From the NCBI RefSeq assembly GCF_007828045.1, contig NZ_VITN01000040.1, positions 1-32,736 on the forward strand: a stretch of 32,736 bases of DNA. The letters run 5' to 3'. How positions within the stretch are numbered: the stretch's first letter is position 1; each line of letters starts with the position of its first letter. Below are positions 23,665 through 31,912 of this stretch, one piece after another. Origin of the DNA: Nitrospirillum amazonense (GTDB taxonomy: Bacteria; Pseudomonadota; Alphaproteobacteria; Azospirillales; Azospirillaceae). Position numbers and translations under genes: made by a program. The notes under the pieces were generated by a model, which was not told the origin of the DNA, did not search any database, and worked only from the letters and a program-made list of their open reading frames with translations.

Positions 23665-25794
23665 TCAGACCGGCGCCGCCATGGTCGGCATGGGCGGGGG
23701 CGCTACGCGGGGTGGCGCTAAATCCACCCGGCCGTTGCCAACGGCGAAGATCCGGTCCGCGCCTTTTAGAGCCACGGGTCTGTGCGCCACGGCGACGCGG
23801 GTGATATTCAAGGACAGGATGGTATCCATGATGCCCTTCTCCGTCTGGACATCCAGGTTGGACGTGCCCTCGTCCAGGAACAGGATGGCCGGCTTTCGAT
23901 AGAGGGCTCGGGCCAGCAGCACCCGCTGCCGCTGGCCTCCGGATAGGGTGGAGCCCAGTTCGCCAACTAGGGTGTTGTAGGCCATCGGCATCTTCATGAT
24001 GTCATCGTGGATCTGCGCCTGGCGGGCAGCGTCCATTACGGCGGCCATGTCCGGCGCCGTGGTGAAGAAGGCGATATTTTCCGCCACTGTTCCGGAAAAC
24101 AACATGTCGTCCTGCATGACGACGCCGATCCTGTCGCGCAGCATGTGGACCAAGTCGTCAGTCATGGGTCGGCCATCCAGCAGGACCTGTCCCGTCGTCG
24201 GCTTGTACAGCCCCATCATGATTTTGACCAAGGTGGTCTTCCCCCCGCCAGAAATGCCGGTGAATACAACGAACTCGCCGGGCCTGACCGCCAGGTTGAC
24301 GTCGCTGAGCGTAACCTTGTCGTACCGGCTGTACTGGAAGGAGACGTTGCGCAGCTCTATGCCGCCATTCACCTCGGCCACCTGTGCGCCCGACGCCGCC
24401 GGCTCGGCCAATTCCGGCCGGGTGCAGACGATGTCCGAAATCCTGTCCAGATGCACATCCAGCATCCGCAGCTTGAGGTACTGTCCGAGGACGGAGGCCA
24501 TGCTTTCCGAGAAGTTCAGCCTGAACGCCTGGAAGGCGATCAGCATGCCCAGTGTCAACTGCCCCTTGATCACCATGACGGCGCCGGCCGACAGGACCAG
24601 CAGCGATTCGATGCCCTGGCGCGCGGCCGTTCCTGTGCTGATCTGCAGGCTGATCTTCTGCATCCTGATCATAGTATGCAAGGCATCAACGAACGCACGC
24701 TTCCACGCCAGGTACCGGTCGCCCTCTTTGCCGAAGATCTTGAAGACGCGGATGCCGCGGATGGTCTCGATGGTGACGCTGTCCACCTTGGCCATCTTCT
24801 TCACGTTCTCATCGTTGATCTTTTTGCTGACCGGGAAGGTCAACAGTCGGACCGCGCAGAAGATGAGGACGGAAATGGTCACGATGAGTGTCAGGGTGAG
24901 GGAGTAGTAGGCCATGCAGGCCAGGGTCACCACGGCCATGATCGCGTCGATCAGGGCGACGGTGATGCCGTTGGTGAATATCTCCTGCAGAGGTTGGATG
25001 GAGTTTATTCGCGAGACGATGTCGCCCAGGCGCCGCGTTTCGAACCAAGTCACCGGCAGCTTGAAAATATGGCGCAGGACGCTCTGTCGGATGTGGAACA
25101 CGAAACTGGAACTCGCGTCCACTTGGATGAGGCCGCGCAGGTAGGTGACCCCGGTGCGTATCAGGATGATGGAGCCCGCCGCCGCGGCGATGATGAACAC
25201 AAGCGAGGTGTCGCCATTCCTGACCGCGCGGTCGATGATCGCCTGCTCCCCCAGCGGATAGAGGATGGAGAAGAACTCCAGCACCACCGAAAGGGCGAAG
25301 ATCTGCAGCAGGCCGCTGAAATGCCGCGTCACCGGCGTCAGGAGATGCGACATCTTCAGGCGATGCGGGTGTGTGCGCGGGGTGAACACGGGGGTGGGTG
25401 AAAGTTCCAGAACGATGCCGGAGTAATGCTCACGGAATGCCTCGGCCGGCATTTTCTTGATGCCGGAGGCCGGGTCGTAAATCTCGTAGACCTCTCCGAT
25501 GACTCTGTGCAGGACGACGTAGTGTTTGGCGTTCCAGTACAGGAGGGCCGGGCATTTCACCAAGCTCACGTCCTCCGGCGGCAGCTTCAATACACGCCCC
25601 TCGAAGCCCTGTTCCTCCGCGATGTCCTTGAGGTTGAGGACGTTCAATCCGTTGAGCGAGACGCTGTGTTTCAGGCGCAACTCCAGCAAGGTGTTGCCGC
25701 TGCCATAATAGGTGGAGACCATGGCCAGGCAGGCCAGGCCGCATTCGGTGGTCTGGGACTGCATGATCAAACGCAATTTGTTTCGACTAAACAT
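23665..25794 (-). CDS. Peptidase-containing ABC transporter (PCAT, C39)
   Basis: A 709-residue protein. The N-terminal C39 peptidase (about 1-140) has Q12 and C18 in MQSQTTECGLACLAMV, H91 in NAKHYVVLH and D107 in YEIYDPASG, a complete active set. A six-TM exporter domain covers about 160-440. The nucleotide-binding domain has Walker A GISGGGKTTL near 515, signature LSGGQRQRVLLARAL near 618 and Walker B AILFLDEGTSNLD near 636. PCATs cut leaders after Gly-Gly and export the core in one step; the precursor here ends its leader in ATAGG. The locus lacks the HlyD-type adaptor often paired with PCATs in Gram-negatives. Gene order nucleotidyltransferase, small TM protein, PCAT, DsbA-like suggests one operon. 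Confidence 0.93.
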   Translation of the reverse strand: MFSRNKLRLIMQSQTTECGLACLAMVSTYYGSGNTLLELRLKHSVSLNGLNVLNLKDIAEEQGFEGRVLKLPPEDVSLVKCPALLYWNAKHYVVLHRVIGEVYEIYDPASGIKKMPAEAFREHYSGIVLELSPTPVFTPRTHPHRLKMSHLLTPVTRHFSGLLQIFALSVVLEFFSILYPLGEQAIIDRAVRNGDTSLVFIIAAAAGSIILIRTGVTYLRGLIQVDASSSFVFHIRQSVLRHIFKLPVTWFETRRLGDIVSRINSIQPLQEIFTNGITVALIDAIMAVVTLACMAYYSLTLTLIVTISVLIFCAVRLLTFPVSKKINDENVKKMAKVDSVTIETIRGIRVFKIFGKEGDRYLAWKRAFVDALHTMIRMQKISLQISTGTAARQGIESLLVLSAGAVMVIKGQLTLGMLIAFQAFRLNFSESMASVLGQYLKLRMLDVHLDRISDIVCTRPELAEPAASGAQVAEVNGGIELRNVSFQYSRYDKVTLSDVNLAVRPGEFVVFTGISGGGKTTLVKIMMGLYKPTTGQVLLDGRPMTDDLVHMLRDRIGVVMQDDMLFSGTVAENIAFFTTAPDMAAVMDAARQAQIHDDIMKMPMAYNTLVGELGSTLSGGQRQRVLLARALYRKPAILFLDEGTSNLDVQTEKGIMDTILSLNITRVAVAHRPVALKGADRIFAVGNGRVDLAPPRVAPPPMPTMAAPV

Positions 25795-25853
25795 CCCGCC
25801 TTCCTTGCCGCCTGGGTCTTGATTGGTCGATTACTGCCAAATAAGGGAAGTTT

Positions 25854-26033
25854 TCAGGAAATTGCGTGATGAACGCCGAATAATTGATAGAACAATAAAA
25901 TAGATATGACCGATATGATGGCGGTTATTACTGTTAGAAAAAGATATCTGCCGCCTGCATTGACCGGAGAATCATCGTTTTGATTCGGATCGAATACGTT
26001 TTTCACGGACGCGTCGGTGCCATCGTCAATCAT
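25854..26033 (-). CDS. 59-residue single-TM protein (small ORF)
   Basis: ATG 26033 to TGA 25854. An acidic, soluble N-terminus (MIDDGTDASVKNVFDPNQ) is followed by one strong TM segment (residues 30-52: YLFLTVITAIISV, ISILLFYQLF) and a short tail with two His. A TAGGG SD lies about 10 bases upstream. It fills the gap between the nucleotidyltransferase gene (27 bp) and the PCAT gene (59 bp) on the same strand, and the DNA is AT-rich. Candidate roles are a self-immunity protein, a small PCAT partner or a remnant of an adaptor's N-terminus. A Gly-Gly at 27-28 precedes the TM segment, but the upstream residues fit a PCAT leader poorly. Confidence 0.6.
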   Translation of the reverse strand: MIDDGTDASVKNVFDPNQNDDSPVNAGGRYLFLTVITAIISVISILLFYQLFGVHHAIS

Positions 26034-26060
26034 ACCTATGCCCTACATTGAAAAATGATG

Positions 26061-26849
26061 TCAGGAATCCAGGGTCCGCCATGTCGGCCCACCAGCCTCC
26101 CGCACCAGGGTCGCGGCCATGGAGCAGAGGTCCGTCAAATCCTGCCCGTCATAGGCCCGGCGGGCCGCGGCCATCAGGCTGGTCAGGAAGCGCCCGTCGC
26201 CTGCTGCCGCGGCATAGGCGTGGCGCCCCTGCTCTATCCAGCCGCTGAGCAGCAGGGCCTTCAGGGACAGCATGGAGGCGATCAGTTGCGGAACGATGCA
26301 CAGGGCGGCGGTGCGGTCCTTCGGCGCCAGGATGTCCAGGCAGAGTCCTGAAACCACCCGCCTGAGCTTTAAGGTGTCGTTGGGCTTCACCGTGTACGGG
26401 GCTCGCACGGCCGCCTGGCAGAATCCGATGATGTCGCCGGTGAAGGCGTCCTTGCTCTCCAGAATGCGGGACCGCGCGATGGAGAAGATGAGGCGGGGTC
26501 GACGGCCGGCGATATCGGCCGAGATGCGCCGGCTTACCCCCTCCTTGCTCATATGCGTGATGTCGAACGGCAGGCCCCGGTGAAGCAGCTTTAGCTGGTC
26601 CTTGCTGGACGTTTCCTCGCAGATGACGACGACATCGACGTCGGAGAACGCGTTGGCCGTCCCATCGGCATGGGAACCATGGATCAGAATGCCGCGATGG
26701 TCGTGAAACCCCGCCTTCACCAAGGCCAGGGCCAGGGTCTCGACCCCCCCTGCCATCTCAGGTGCTGTGGGTGGGGTGCCCAGCAAGCCCGCAGCGATGT
26801 CCATCACCATCGACTCCGGCGCGCCCACATGGCTATCCATACCTTCCAT
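26061..26849 (-). CDS. MNT-type nucleotidyltransferase domain protein
   Basis: A 262-residue protein. The pol-beta-type nucleotidyltransferase motif is LIHGSHADGTANAFSDVDVV, with G58-S59 and the metal Asp pair D70/D72, followed by LPFDITHMSKEGV as the usual third region. An alpha-helical C-terminal part (about 140-262) completes it. ATG 26849 is chosen because GGGAGG lies 7 bases before it; an ATG at 26864 has no clear SD. Such genes occur with HprK-like kinases in some lasso-peptide clusters (pseudomycoidin type, as I recall), where they modify phosphorylated peptide. By analogy it may act on the phosphorylated precursor here. A stand-alone antibiotic or toxin-antitoxin nucleotidyltransferase is the alternative. 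Confidence 0.75.
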   Translation of the reverse strand: MEGMDSHVGAPESMVMDIAAGLLGTPPTAPEMAGGVETLALALVKAGFHDHRGILIHGSHADGTANAFSDVDVVVICEETSSKDQLKLLHRGLPFDITHMSKEGVSRRISADIAGRRPRLIFSIARSRILESKDAFTGDIIGFCQAAVRAPYTVKPNDTLKLRRVVSGLCLDILAPKDRTAALCIVPQLIASMLSLKALLLSGWIEQGRHAYAAAAGDGRFLTSLMAAARRAYDGQDLTDLCSMAATLVREAGGPTWRTLDS

Positions 26850-26868
26850 GATCAGGCCTCCCATGGCG

Positions 26869-28122
26869 TCACCCGCAGGCGGCGGCGCTGGCGGACGGTA
26901 TTGGCTGTGGCGTCACCGCCGGCGGCATCAGGTCGGCCACCGCCGCCGGCCCAGGCCGATATCGCTCTCCGGACAGGAAGGCCTGTACCGCGACGCATAG
27001 CGTGGCGTGATGATGGAAGCCGCGCCAGCTGCGGCCTTCGTAATGGCCCAGCCCCAGTTCCTGTTTCAGTTGCAGCTTTCCTTTTCTGATAGTGTCCCGC
27101 CAGGCCGGCACCTTGCGGATTTCCGGCATCCGGGCCGGGATGGCCATATTCGTTACGCTGTATCCCATCCGATGCCGGACAGGAGATCCACCCCGGATGA
27201 CCAGCCAGGCCGCGCCGCCGCCGTCCATGGGCGCATCGTCCACGGGGCTGACCTTCAGGACGGTCAAGGCGTCCAGGATCTGCTCCGTCATCGGCCGCAT
27301 CTGGTCCCGGACCACGGCCGCGAGATGTTCCGCCGACATGGCGCCCCTTTCCGGCAGTCCGGTCCGTAGGCGCACGCTGGTATATTGTCCGCTGGGTTCG
27401 GATATCAGGCAGTCCACCACCGGCTCCACCAGAAATAGGGTCGAACCGGGAACGTCCATCACGTAATCAAGGCCCTGGTCCCCCACGATCTTCCGGAAAT
27501 TGGGATCCGCCCCGTAGTCGCACCCGGCCAGGACTGGGCGCGCATCCGCCCCGGCCGCCATCGCGTCCATGATGAGATCGATGGCGATTTCCTTCTTGCT
27601 CCTGTAGTGGATGGTGGCGGGGATGGCCGCCTTCTCGCGGCGGGTGTCATCGTCCGCCCATTCCCGGGGCAGGTAGAGACGGTAATCCATGGGAAGGCTG
27701 GCGGTGGCGCTGGCGCCCGTCAGCGTGACGGCGATCTGGCAGTTCTCGACTTTTCCCAACTCCGGGCAGGATTGTCGCAGAACGCCGACCGAGTGTTTGC
27801 CCTGTTTGCGGAAGGAATACTCATCGACCGCCCAGACTGACGGACCGCCGAGGCTGGGCCAGACATGCCGTCCGGCCTCGCGCAACAACAGCGCGTCGGG
27901 CCAGGGGGCCTTCCCGATGAAATGCAACAGGGCCTGGTGTTGCGCGGGCGACCGGTTCGGTGCCGTGAACGCGGCCAGGGGGCCCGCCGTTTTCCGGCCG
28001 CCGGCGGCCAGAAGGCCAATACAATAATCCTTCAGCGGCTTATGCCGGTCGACATGTCCTATGTGCTCTTGAAGTTTGCACAGATACCGTTCGAACCTTT
28101 CAAAATCCGCTTTGTTCTCCAT
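26869..28122 (-). CDS. IS701-like DDE transposase, apparently full length
   Basis: A 417-residue protein. The catalytic residues appear intact: D100 in VWAVDEYSF, D202 in AGCDYGADPNFR and E362 in GLGHYEGRSWRGFHHH. Family features include the block KQGKHSVGVLRQ, KVENCQIAVTL and DYRLYLPREWADD. The gene stops 19 bp before the nucleotidyltransferase ATG, unusually close for an IS, and I find no terminal inverted repeats or target duplications around it. It may be an IS remnant that landed exactly there and now drives the downstream genes, or a domesticated copy. It separates the peptide operon from the divergent RND/sulfotransferase arm. Confidence 0.85.
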   Translation of the reverse strand: MENKADFERFERYLCKLQEHIGHVDRHKPLKDYCIGLLAAGGRKTAGPLAAFTAPNRSPAQHQALLHFIGKAPWPDALLLREAGRHVWPSLGGPSVWAVDEYSFRKQGKHSVGVLRQSCPELGKVENCQIAVTLTGASATASLPMDYRLYLPREWADDDTRREKAAIPATIHYRSKKEIAIDLIMDAMAAGADARPVLAGCDYGADPNFRKIVGDQGLDYVMDVPGSTLFLVEPVVDCLISEPSGQYTSVRLRTGLPERGAMSAEHLAAVVRDQMRPMTEQILDALTVLKVSPVDDAPMDGGGAAWLVIRGGSPVRHRMGYSVTNMAIPARMPEIRKVPAWRDTIRKGKLQLKQELGLGHYEGRSWRGFHHHATLCVAVQAFLSGERYRPGPAAVADLMPPAVTPQPIPSASAAACG

Positions 28123-28202
28123 CGCCCCACTCTGCCGCTTTGGAAAGGCTGCATGCCCGTGCGCCCCGCGCCTTGCATGGTGCGGGATGGATACATTTTT
28201 TC

Positions 28203-28225
28203 GGGATATTTCTATCTAATATCCC
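28203..28225. repeat. 7-bp inverted repeat GGGATAT / ATATCCC
   Basis: GGGATAT at 28203-28209 and ATATCCC at 28219-28225 flank a 9-base spacer. The 16-bp centre-to-centre distance is about one and a half turns. No T run follows, so an operator is as likely as a hairpin. Confidence 0.5.
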
Positions 28226-28295
28226 CTATAAGTTCATTCATTGGAATTATATATCTGTTAAACGGCATTGATGTTCCAATAGCTCAGTGTGCCGT

Positions 28296-28310
28296 GCGTC
28301 AATCTGACGC
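28296..28310. promoter_or_regulatory. Dyad GCGTCA-ATC-TGACGC, candidate operator
   Basis: A perfect 6-bp inverted repeat with a 3-bp centre lies in AT-rich DNA about 430 bp upstream of the RND start and 170 bp upstream of the transposase. It has the form of a small dimeric regulator site. No regulator gene is in the window. Confidence 0.4.
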
Positions 28311-28723
28311 GGAAACCCGCTATTTTTTGCTTCAAATTTTATATTTACGTGATGTTCACATGACATTTCGCGCCATTCAATGAACCGTCGCAAAATTGTG
28401 GCAGCACTCTCCGTGAACTATATTTAATCATTGAATCTCATTGACTTAAAAAATGAATTTCATTTACATCGAGCGCAGATCGGCGCCATGATCTTTGGGA
28501 AGAATACATATGGCACGGCAGGCTAAACCAGCATATCGAACGCATTTCTGCGTCATAAAAAGCAGAAGCGATGAATACGTTTGTATTCGGATCATTTGTC
28601 GGCGTCACATTATTTCGTACGCTTGGGGCCGCCTTTCCAGGCGCTTGCCACGCCTGGTGGGGGAGCGACGCCCCGTCCGGCTCTCGGCGGCGCCTCGGGG
28701 CTGTCTGGGGGACGCGCGGTTCC

Positions 28724-31700
28724 ATGAGCATTTCTGAACCGTTCATCCACCGCCCTATCGGCACCACCCTGCTGGCCATCGGGCTGGCGCTGATTGGGGC
28801 CATGGCGTATGCCTTCCTGCCGGTGGCGCCGCTGCCAAACACCGACATGCCCGTCATATCGGTGGTTACGGCGGAACCGGGAGCCGATCCCGTGACCATG
28901 GCCGCGACGGTGACGGCCCCCCTGGAACGCCATTTGGGGCAGATCGCCGGCGTCAATGAGATGACGTCGACGACGGCCCTGGGCCGCAGCGTCATCATCT
29001 TGCAGTTCGATCTGACGCACACGGTCACGGACGCCGCCCGCGACGTGCAGGCGGCCATCAACGCCGCCACGCCCGATCTGCCGGCCGGGCTGCCCAGCAG
29101 CCCGGCGGTCCACAAGGTCAATCCCAACGACCGCCCGATCATGACCTTGGCGCTGACGTCCCCGACGCTGACCGTCCAGGCGCTGTATGACGCCACCGAT
29201 TCCATCCTGGCCCAACGCCTGTCGCAGGTGGAGGGCGTGGCCCGGGCCGCCACCAACGGCGCCGCTAAGTCCGCCATCCGCATCCGCGCGGACAGCAAGG
29301 CGCTGGCCGCGCGCAAGGTCAGCATGGCGGATATCAGCACCGCGGTGAGCAGCGCCAACGTCATCCAGCCCGTGGGCCTTATCGATACCGATGAGCAGAC
29401 GCTGATGCTGGCCACCAACGACCAGATGACCACGGCGGAGGACTATCGCGACCTGGTCATCCGCACGGCCGGCGGCGGCGTCTTTCGCCTGGGCGACGTC
29501 GCCGTCGTCGAGGACGGGATGGAGGACAAGATGCAGGCCGGCTGGTTCGGAGATCAGCCAGCCGTGCTGGTCTCGGTGCTGAAGCAGCCGGGCGCCAACG
29601 TCATCAAGACGGTGGACCTGATCAAAGCTGAACTGGCGCAAGTCCAGCGCTGGATGCCGCCCAGTGTGACCATCCACATCATCAACGACCAGACCGGCGC
29701 CATTCGCGCCAGCGTTGATGACGTACAGGTCACCATGCTGATTTCCATCGCCCTGGTCATCCTGGTGGTGGGCCTGTTCCTGCGCCGGCTGGCCCCGACC
29801 CTGGCCGCCGCCACCGCCGTGCCGTTATCGCTGGCCGGCACCTTCGCCATCATGTGGCTGCTGGACTACAGCCTGGATAACCTGTCGCTGATGGCGCTGA
29901 CCATCAGCGTGGGCTTCGTCGTCGATGACGCCATCGTCATGATCGAGAACGCCGCCCGCCACCGCGAGATGGGTAAGTCCTCCTTGCGAGCCGCCCTGGA
30001 CGGTGCGCGGGAGATCGGCTTTACCATCGTGTCCATGACCCTGTCGCTGGTGGCTGTGTTCGTGCCGTTCGCGTTCATAGGCGGGCTGGTCGGCCGCCTG
30101 TTCCACGAGTTCGCGTTGGTCCTGGCCGTGTCCGTCATGATCTCGGGTGTCATCTCCCTGACCTTCACACCCATGATCTGCGGAAACCTCGCCGGGCGGG
30201 GGCCGGGTTTCGGCACGGCGGTCGTTGAAATGTTTAACCGGGGCATTGACCGGCTGCAAAGTCTGTATGTCTCCAGCCTGGGCCGTATCATCCGGTTCCG
30301 CAAATCCGCCCTGGTCCTTATCATCGCCATGACGGTGGGATCGGCGTGGCTTTTCATCTCCACCCCGAAGAACAGCTTTCCCCAGCAGGACACAGGGCTT
30401 ATCCGGGGCCTTGTCTCCACCCGGTCCGGTACCTCGTTCCCGTACGTTGAAGGCAAGGTCAAGGTGATCGAGGACATCATCGCCAGCATTCCCGACGTGT
30501 CGGCGGTGGGAGGGACTACGTCGGGCGCCTCTAGCGGCGGCGACATCATCATCTCCCTCAAGCCGCTGAAGGAACGCCGGCATTCTGCCCAGGAGGTCGT
30601 GGAGATGATCAACGACCGCGTCGCCGACATTGACGATGTCGATGTCAACCTCAGGGCCGAGCAGTACATCTCGGCCGGCACGCTGGCGGCCATGGGACGC
30701 GTCCAAATGTCATTAGAGGCCGACAATATCGACGACCTTTACCAATGGGCGCCCGTCATAAAGAGCCGGATGAAAAGCGATCGCGACGTCTTCCGCTTGG
30801 TCTACCTCAACGATACGAAGAAGGGCCTGGACGCGAACGTGGAGATTGACCGGGACGCGGCAGCTCGCCTGGGCATCACGCCCTATGACATCGATAGGTC
30901 GCTGGTGAATTCGTTCGGGCAAAACCAGATATCCACCATCTACACGGACAAGGCCTACAACCACGTCATCCTAGAAGAGATGCGGACGGACGGCTGGACG
31001 CCGGAAAATCTGTTGAATCTGGATATTCCCGGCCGCAAGGCCATGGTCCCCCTGTCCACCGTTGCCAACGTCAACGTCCGGCAATCCAGTCAGGCCATAG
31101 GCCATGATGAACAATATCCCGCCCTATCGCTCAGTTACGGCCTGGCGGAGGGGGTGAGCGAAAGCGAAGCGCTGGATGAGCTGAACAGGCTGAAGGTGGA
31201 ATTGGGCACGCCGGCAGGGATCAAGTTCGCGCCGAACGGCCTTACCAAGATATTTCAGGACCAAACCAAGTCCCAACCCTACCTGATCGTCCTTTCACTG
31301 ATCATCATCTACATAATACTTGGTGTATTATATGAGAGTTACCTTCACCCCCTGACTATCCTTTCGACCATACCGCCTGCCGGCATTGGTGCGATCGCCG
31401 TCACGTATCTCACCAATGAGCCGTTCAACCTTATGACCTTCATCGCCATCGTCCTGCTGATTGGCATTGTCAAGAAGAACGCGATCCTGATCGTGGACGT
31501 GGCCCTGCGCAATCAACGCGTCCTACGGATGACCACGGAGGACGCGATCCTCGCGGCCTGCCACGACCGCTTCCGCCCTGTCCTGATGACCACACTGACC
31601 GCCCTGTTCGGGGCGTTACCCATGGTGCTGGCCACCGGCAACGGGGCCGAACTGCGCCGCCCGCTGGGGCTATCCCTGCTGGGTGGCCTGCTGCTCTCCC

Positions 31701-31912
31701 AGCTGATTTCCATCTACACCTCCCCCGTCCTGTACATCCTTTTCTCCGGCCCCCGCCTTTCTGGGCGCCGTCGGCCTGACGCTATCGCCCGCCCGTTCCC
31801 CCCCCCTTCAGATGGAGACGCCCTTGTATGTGGACCAAAAGAAGAAGCTGATATTCATCCACAATCCCAAGACGGCCGGCCTGTCCATCGTCACCGAGCT
31901 GGGGTTCAATGA
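28724..31912 (+). CDS. RND multidrug efflux permease, MdtB/MdtC-like
   Basis: A 1062-residue inner-membrane pump starting MSISEPFIHRPIGTTLLAI at ATG 28724; an upstream in-frame ATG at 28571 would add 51 non-family residues. Family blocks match MdtC: LPVAPLPNTDMPVISV, VTAPLERHLGQIAGVNEMTS and RDVQAAINAA. Proton-relay residues are present: the Asp pair in VGFVVDDAIVMIEN (TM4) and Lys in GIVKKNAILIVDVAL (TM10). Substrates are taken from the periplasm. No adaptor or outer-membrane channel gene is next to it. The last 45 residues after YILFSG are not family-like and overlap the next gene by 101 bp across a run of nine C, so the natural stop may have been lost. It may export or give tolerance to the peptide, or be an unrelated pump. 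Confidence 0.92.
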   Translation: MSISEPFIHRPIGTTLLAIGLALIGAMAYAFLPVAPLPNTDMPVISVVTAEPGADPVTMAATVTAPLERHLGQIAGVNEMTSTTALGRSVIILQFDLTHTVTDAARDVQAAINAATPDLPAGLPSSPAVHKVNPNDRPIMTLALTSPTLTVQALYDATDSILAQRLSQVEGVARAATNGAAKSAIRIRADSKALAARKVSMADISTAVSSANVIQPVGLIDTDEQTLMLATNDQMTTAEDYRDLVIRTAGGGVFRLGDVAVVEDGMEDKMQAGWFGDQPAVLVSVLKQPGANVIKTVDLIKAELAQVQRWMPPSVTIHIINDQTGAIRASVDDVQVTMLISIALVILVVGLFLRRLAPTLAAATAVPLSLAGTFAIMWLLDYSLDNLSLMALTISVGFVVDDAIVMIENAARHREMGKSSLRAALDGAREIGFTIVSMTLSLVAVFVPFAFIGGLVGRLFHEFALVLAVSVMISGVISLTFTPMICGNLAGRGPGFGTAVVEMFNRGIDRLQSLYVSSLGRIIRFRKSALVLIIAMTVGSAWLFISTPKNSFPQQDTGLIRGLVSTRSGTSFPYVEGKVKVIEDIIASIPDVSAVGGTTSGASSGGDIIISLKPLKERRHSAQEVVEMINDRVADIDDVDVNLRAEQYISAGTLAAMGRVQMSLEADNIDDLYQWAPVIKSRMKSDRDVFRLVYLNDTKKGLDANVEIDRDAAARLGITPYDIDRSLVNSFGQNQISTIYTDKAYNHVILEEMRTDGWTPENLLNLDIPGRKAMVPLSTVANVNVRQSSQAIGHDEQYPALSLSYGLAEGVSESEALDELNRLKVELGTPAGIKFAPNGLTKIFQDQTKSQPYLIVLSLIIIYIILGVLYESYLHPLTILSTIPPAGIGAIAVTYLTNEPFNLMTFIAIVLLIGIVKKNAILIVDVALRNQRVLRMTTEDAILAACHDRFRPVLMTTLTALFGALPMVLATGNGAELRRPLGLSLLGGLLLSQLISIYTSPVLYILFSGPRLSGRRRPDAIARPFPPPSDGDALVCGPKEEADIHPQSQDGRPVHRHRAGVQ
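31798..31806 (+). repeat. C9 homopolymer at the RND/sulfotransferase junction
   Basis: Nine consecutive C lie in the RND tail, 6 bp before the sulfotransferase ATG. With eight C the RND frame would run straight into the sulfotransferase frame. With ten C it would stop soon after, at a TGA near 31855. Such runs are hot spots for slippage and for assembly error. Confidence 0.85.

Larger units (their letters stand above)
28123..28723. other. Long AT-rich divergent regulatory region
   Basis: About 600 bp between the leftward transposase and the rightward RND gene. 28195-28570 is strongly AT-rich. No gene above 20 codons looks real. It contains two inverted repeats (28203-28225 and 28296-28310) and a possible rightward promoter at 28441-28469 (TTGACT, 17 bp, TTACAT; the -10 is poor). 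The last 120 bp are GC-rich and read as an N-terminal extension of the RND frame, rejected as coding. Confidence 0.5.

Noticed and set aside
24007-25401. Rightward 464-codon open frame
   Set aside because: Antisense of the PCAT gene, Asp/His/Gln-rich and without an SD.
25854-26033. Second GG-leader precursor peptide
   Set aside because: A Gly-Gly occurs at residues 27-28, but the preceding residues lack the hydrophobic positions of PCAT leaders and the remainder is a typical TM helix.
18971-26849. Lasso-peptide biosynthetic cluster
   Set aside because: HprK-like and nucleotidyltransferase genes occur with lasso peptides, but no asparagine-synthetase-like cyclase, PqqD-type B1 or transglutaminase-like B2 gene is present, and the precursor lacks a lasso core pattern.
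28571-28723. N-terminal extension of the RND protein
   Set aside because: The 51 residues do not match RND N-termini, while MSISEPFIHRPIGTTLL at 28724 does, with GGGGGA upstream.
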